Assembly: GCA_036803025.1 (NCBI GenBank)
Contig: DAIRVC010000122.1
Coordinates: 1-8,138, forward strand
Direction: 5' to 3'
From: DAIRVC01 sp036803025
GTDB taxonomy: Bacteria; Chloroflexota; Anaerolineae; Anaerolineales; E44-bin32
Length of the DNA stretch: 8,138 nucleotides
Shown: in pieces, positions 6,150 to 8,138 of the stretch
How positions within the stretch are numbered: position 1 is the first letter of the stretch
Layout: each line of letters begins with the position of its first letter
Translations under genes and position numbers: made by a program
Notes under the pieces: model-generated
Seen by the model: the letters and a program-made list of their open reading frames with translations, nothing else
Told to the model about the DNA's origin: nothing
Database searches by the model: none

Positions 6150-7057
6150 GGCCGTGCCTCCGCCCGAGGCCGCTCGCCGACGATGATCGTGCGCTCTTCC
6201 TCGGCGCCCGCTCGGATCAGCCGGATGCGTGCAGGCTGGCCCACCCGTTCGGAGGTCAGCAGGGCCACCAGATCGTCCATGCGCTGGACCGGCGCGCCGT
6301 CGAAGGCCACGATGACATCGCCCAGGAGCAGCCCGGCCTTGTCCGCGGGGCCGCCCGGCTCCACGGACAGCAATAGCTGCCCAAGGGGCTGGCCGAGTCG
6401 GGCGGCCAGCGCCTCCGGCAAATGCACCGATTGTGCGCCGATGCCGAGGTAGCCGCGTCGGATGCGACCATGGGCGGTCAGCCCGGCGACGACGCGCTCG
6501 ATGGTCGGGGTCGGCAGCGCCATGCTCAGCCCCCGCAGCAGGCCGGATGTGTTGAGTCCCAGGACCTCGCCCTCAGCGCTCACCAGGGCGCCGCCGGAGA
6601 AGCCGGGCGCCATCGTCACATCCGTCTGCAGGAAGCGGTCGACCTGCCCACCGCCGGGCGAGTGCCAGGCTTCGCCCAGTGCGCTGACGATCCCCAATGT
6701 CGCCTGGACCGTGCGCCCCGGGCGTCCCAGCGCCAGCACCAGGTGCCCGACGCGCAGGTCCTGCGTTCCCTTCCAGGCGGGCGCTGATAGCTTGGCCTCG
6801 GCCTTGAGGAGCGCCAGATCGGTCGTCGGATCCCGCCCGACCAGCATGGCGCCGACTAAGCGGCCGTCCGGAAGACCCAGACTGATCTCCTCATCGAACT
6901 CGACCGCATGGTCGGCAGTCACCACCAGGCCGTCACCCGGCCAGACCACGCCGCTGGCCGGCAGCCGGCGCCGCGCCTCGACGCGCAGCACGCCGGGACC
7001 GAGCGACTCAACCGCGCCTGCCAGTGCGTCCGAGAGGGATTTGAGTGCACCTGACAT
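6146..7057 (-). CDS. HtrA-like serine protease with a C-terminal PDZ domain
   Basis: The protein has 303 residues. The protease domain covers about 1-195, with His50 in VVTADHAV, Asp80 in TTDLALLK and Ser154 in APGFSGGAL; the Gly-x-Ser-Gly-Gly core is intact. A PDZ domain fills about 201-293 (RRGYLGIGAQSV, SVEPGGPADKAGLLLGDVIVAFDGAPV), and would bind C-termini or exposed segments of substrates and regulate the protease. The N-terminus is a short amphipathic helix without a signal peptide or anchor, unlike most DegP/DegQ/HtrA proteins, which act outside the cytoplasm. I chose the ATG at 7057 because GGAGG (7064-7068) lies 6 nt ahead; in-frame ATGs at 7072 and 7078 would add the Arg-rich MRMRRWI and lack a site. 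The response regulator gene lies 182 bp upstream on the same strand. Confidence 0.92.
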   Translation of the reverse strand: MSGALKSLSDALAGAVESLGPGVLRVEARRRLPASGVVWPGDGLVVTADHAVEFDEEISLGLPDGRLVGAMLVGRDPTTDLALLKAEAKLSAPAWKGTQDLRVGHLVLALGRPGRTVQATLGIVSALGEAWHSPGGGQVDRFLQTDVTMAPGFSGGALVSAEGEVLGLNTSGLLRGLSMALPTPTIERVVAGLTAHGRIRRGYLGIGAQSVHLPEALAARLGQPLGQLLLSVEPGGPADKAGLLLGDVIVAFDGAPVQRMDDLVALLTSERVGQPARIRLIRAGAEEERTIIVGERPRAEARP

Positions 7058-7063
7058 GATCCA

Positions 7064-7068
7064 CCTCC
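7064..7068 (-). promoter_or_regulatory. Shine-Dalgarno site that fixes the PDZ protease start
   Basis: Read on the - strand this is GGAGG (within GGAGGTGG), 6 nt before the ATG at 7057. It selects that ATG over the two in-frame ATGs further upstream at 7072 and 7078. Confidence 0.75.
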
Positions 7069-7138
7069 GCATCCTCATCTGGTCCCACCATAGCCGAAGG
7101 GCGACAGAAGGGGAATCCCTCGATTGGCCAGCCGCGAC

Positions 7139-7243
7139 CTACCCGAACGGATAGGTCCTGGCCAGATCCGCGGCCAATTGCTTGACCGCCTGGGCAATGC
7201 GCAATCTATGGGAGGTTACTGCTTGGAGCCGGCCGGAGATCAA
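7139..7243 (-). other. Possible short ORF or gene remnant between regulator and protease genes
   Basis: On the - strand a frame runs from a TTG at 7243 to a TAG at 7141-7139 (34 codons), and stays open further upstream inside the regulator gene. Its last 20 codons end mostly in G or C (16 of 20) and encode a helix-like end reading AVKQLAADLARTYPFG. The TTG has no Shine-Dalgarno site. It may be the tail of a deleted gene, a small protein or chance. The remaining spacer (7058-7138) holds only the protease Shine-Dalgarno site as far as I can see. Confidence 0.2.
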
Positions 7244-7893
7244 AGGAGGATCAAGCCGCGACGCGTGGCCCGGACGACCGCCTCGGTGCGACTCTGAGCA
7301 CCCAGCTTTCGCAGGATGGCATTGACGTGGAACTTGGCGGTGTGCTCGCTGACGCCCAGCCGGGCGGCGATGCCTTTGTTGGGCAAGCCCTCGGCCAAGA
7401 GCCTGAGCACCTCGATCTCGCGCGCCGTCAGAGGTTCCGCTTCGTCGTGCTCCCCCGGCCCGGCGGGAGGCAGGAGTCCGCCGACCAGCGAGGCATCCAG
7501 TACGGTCAGTCCGTCGGCGGCGGCCGACAGCGCGCGCGCCAGCGTGTCCGGCTCAACCTGGCGCGGCAACAGGTTGCGCACCCCGGCAGCCCACGCATTC
7601 GAAGCCGCTTCCCCGTCGGCTGCCAGAACCACGACCGGTAGCTCCAGGGCTGACAACCCATCGAGCCCCCGCGACTCTCGCCCGGCCCCCCACCCCAGAT
7701 CCCAAAGAACGACCGACGGATCCGTCTGGCGGCACAGCTGCCCGACATCGTCATCGGAATTTCCTTGGCCGATGACCTGCAACCCGCCAGCGTTTTCGAG
7801 CGAGGCGATAAGGCTGCTGCGGGCCAGGGGATCATCGGCGATCACGAGGACGCGCAGGTGCGAAGACACGGGGGGTATCCGGTCGATCAACAC
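7240..7893 (-). CDS. NarL/LuxR-type response regulator with an altered receiver domain
   Basis: The 217-residue protein is a DNA-binding transcription regulator. The receiver domain spans about 13-125: RVLVIADDP gives the acidic pair Asp20/Asp21, and Asp65 in VVLWDLGWG matches the phosphorylation site. Two switch positions differ from the usual pattern: the Thr/Ser after strand 4 is Ala91 (VVVLAADGE), and the Lys after strand 5 is replaced in NLLPRQ, where Arg111 is nearest. Residues 126-152 are a linker. The LuxR helix-turn-helix is at about 153-215 (LTAREIEVLRLLAEGLPNKGIAARLGVSEHTAKFHVNAILRKL) and looks fully functional. The start is GTG at 7893, supported by GAGG (7899-7902) 5 nt before it. 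No histidine kinase is visible in the window, so it is an orphan. It may control the protease genes downstream or the facing exporter operon, but this is inference. Confidence 0.92.
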   Translation of the reverse strand: MLIDRIPPVSSHLRVLVIADDPLARSSLIASLENAGGLQVIGQGNSDDDVGQLCRQTDPSVVLWDLGWGAGRESRGLDGLSALELPVVVLAADGEAASNAWAAGVRNLLPRQVEPDTLARALSAAADGLTVLDASLVGGLLPPAGPGEHDEAEPLTAREIEVLRLLAEGLPNKGIAARLGVSEHTAKFHVNAILRKLGAQSRTEAVVRATRRGLILL

Positions 7894-8036
7894 ACTGGCC
7901 TCAATCGAATTCGGGCGCGGCGCCTACCGGCCCATGCCGGCGTGCCCAACCGCGGAGCGTGTACCCACGCCCGCTCAGGTGCGCTGGCGAAGAGGCTTTG
8001 TGCTCGGGCTGTGACGGGGCCGCCGCGGGCACGTGC
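7894..8036. other. Spacer upstream of the response regulator
   Basis: These 143 bp separate the stop of the Thr/Pro-rich gene from the regulator start and should hold the regulator's promoter. I see an 8-bp palindrome GCACGTGC (8029-8036) immediately after the upstream stop and a small stem CCGGC/GCCGG (7927-7940). On the - strand a TTGGGC stands 17 nt before TAGGCG, but the second box matches the -10 consensus too poorly to call. Confidence 0.35.
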
Positions 8037-8138
8037 TCACCCCGGGGTCGAAGTGGGGGTCTCGGTCGCGGTGGCGGTCGGGGTCGGCGTGGGGGTCTCG
8101 ATCTGCGGCCCGAGGGAAGGCGTGACCGTGGGCGTGAA
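8037..8138 (-). CDS. C-terminal end of a Thr/Pro-rich protein (partial at right edge)
   Basis: On the - strand a frame is open from the window edge to a TGA at 8039-8037 and encodes 33 residues. They begin FTPTVTPSLGPQIE and continue as a TP/TA/TE repeat (TPTPTPTATATETPTSTPG). Such tracts are common as linkers or tails in secreted and surface proteins of Chloroflexota, where they may be glycosylated or span the envelope. Only the tail is visible, so the protein's function cannot be named. Ending a protein in such a tract is less usual than using it between domains, so a truncated or frameshifted gene is possible. Confidence 0.6.
   Translation of the reverse strand, partial: FTPTVTPSLGPQIETPTPTPTATATETPTSTPG

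Noticed and set aside
8041..8138. Val/Gly repeat frame on the + strand at the right edge
   Set aside because: It is the reverse strand of the Thr/Pro repeat; the - strand reading matches a well-known type of protein tract and ends at a stop, whereas the + reading matches nothing.

Overview
The window is GC-rich (by eye around 63-65 %) bacterial DNA with strong GC bias at third codon positions. Several traits suggest a Chloroflexota-type bacterium (Anaerolineae or a relative), probably a metagenomic contig: a Thr-Pro repeat tail at the right edge, a Thr/Ala/Pro-rich linker in a WD40 lipoprotein, a MacAB/YknXYZ-type exporter with no TolC partner in view, and tandem HtrA-like proteases. This is inferred from style; no marker gene is present.

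Left edge (1-310): a probable 18-residue C-terminal remnant of an upstream + strand gene, then about 250 bp of leader with two small stem-loops and a C9 tract. Block A (311-5438, + strand) is one tight gene run: a membrane-fusion/adaptor protein (MacA/HlyD family), a small single-pass membrane protein with a DUF5666-like domain, a MacB-type ABC ATPase, a MacB/FtsX-type permease and a seven-bladed WD40 lipoprotein. Two of the junctions are ATGA overlaps, so translation is probably coupled. The adaptor, ATPase and permease make a complete MacAB-like (split, YknXYZ-like) exporter. The small protein and the lipoprotein look like accessory surface components.

Block B (5541-8138, - strand) converges on block A across two stem-loops, one with a perfect 13-bp stem that could terminate both directions. 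In transcription order it holds the Thr/Pro-rich C-terminus of a gene cut by the right edge, an orphan NarL/LuxR-type response regulator with an altered receiver domain, and two overlapping HtrA-like serine proteases. The first protease has a PDZ domain and the second lacks one; both keep the full His-Asp-Ser triad, and neither has a visible signal peptide.

Most of the window is recognisable families. The points most worth a second look are the accessory proteins in the exporter operon, the apparently cytoplasmic protease pair, the degenerate receiver and a possible gene remnant near 7139-7243. I saw no tRNA, rRNA, CRISPR array, insertion sequence or phage gene.
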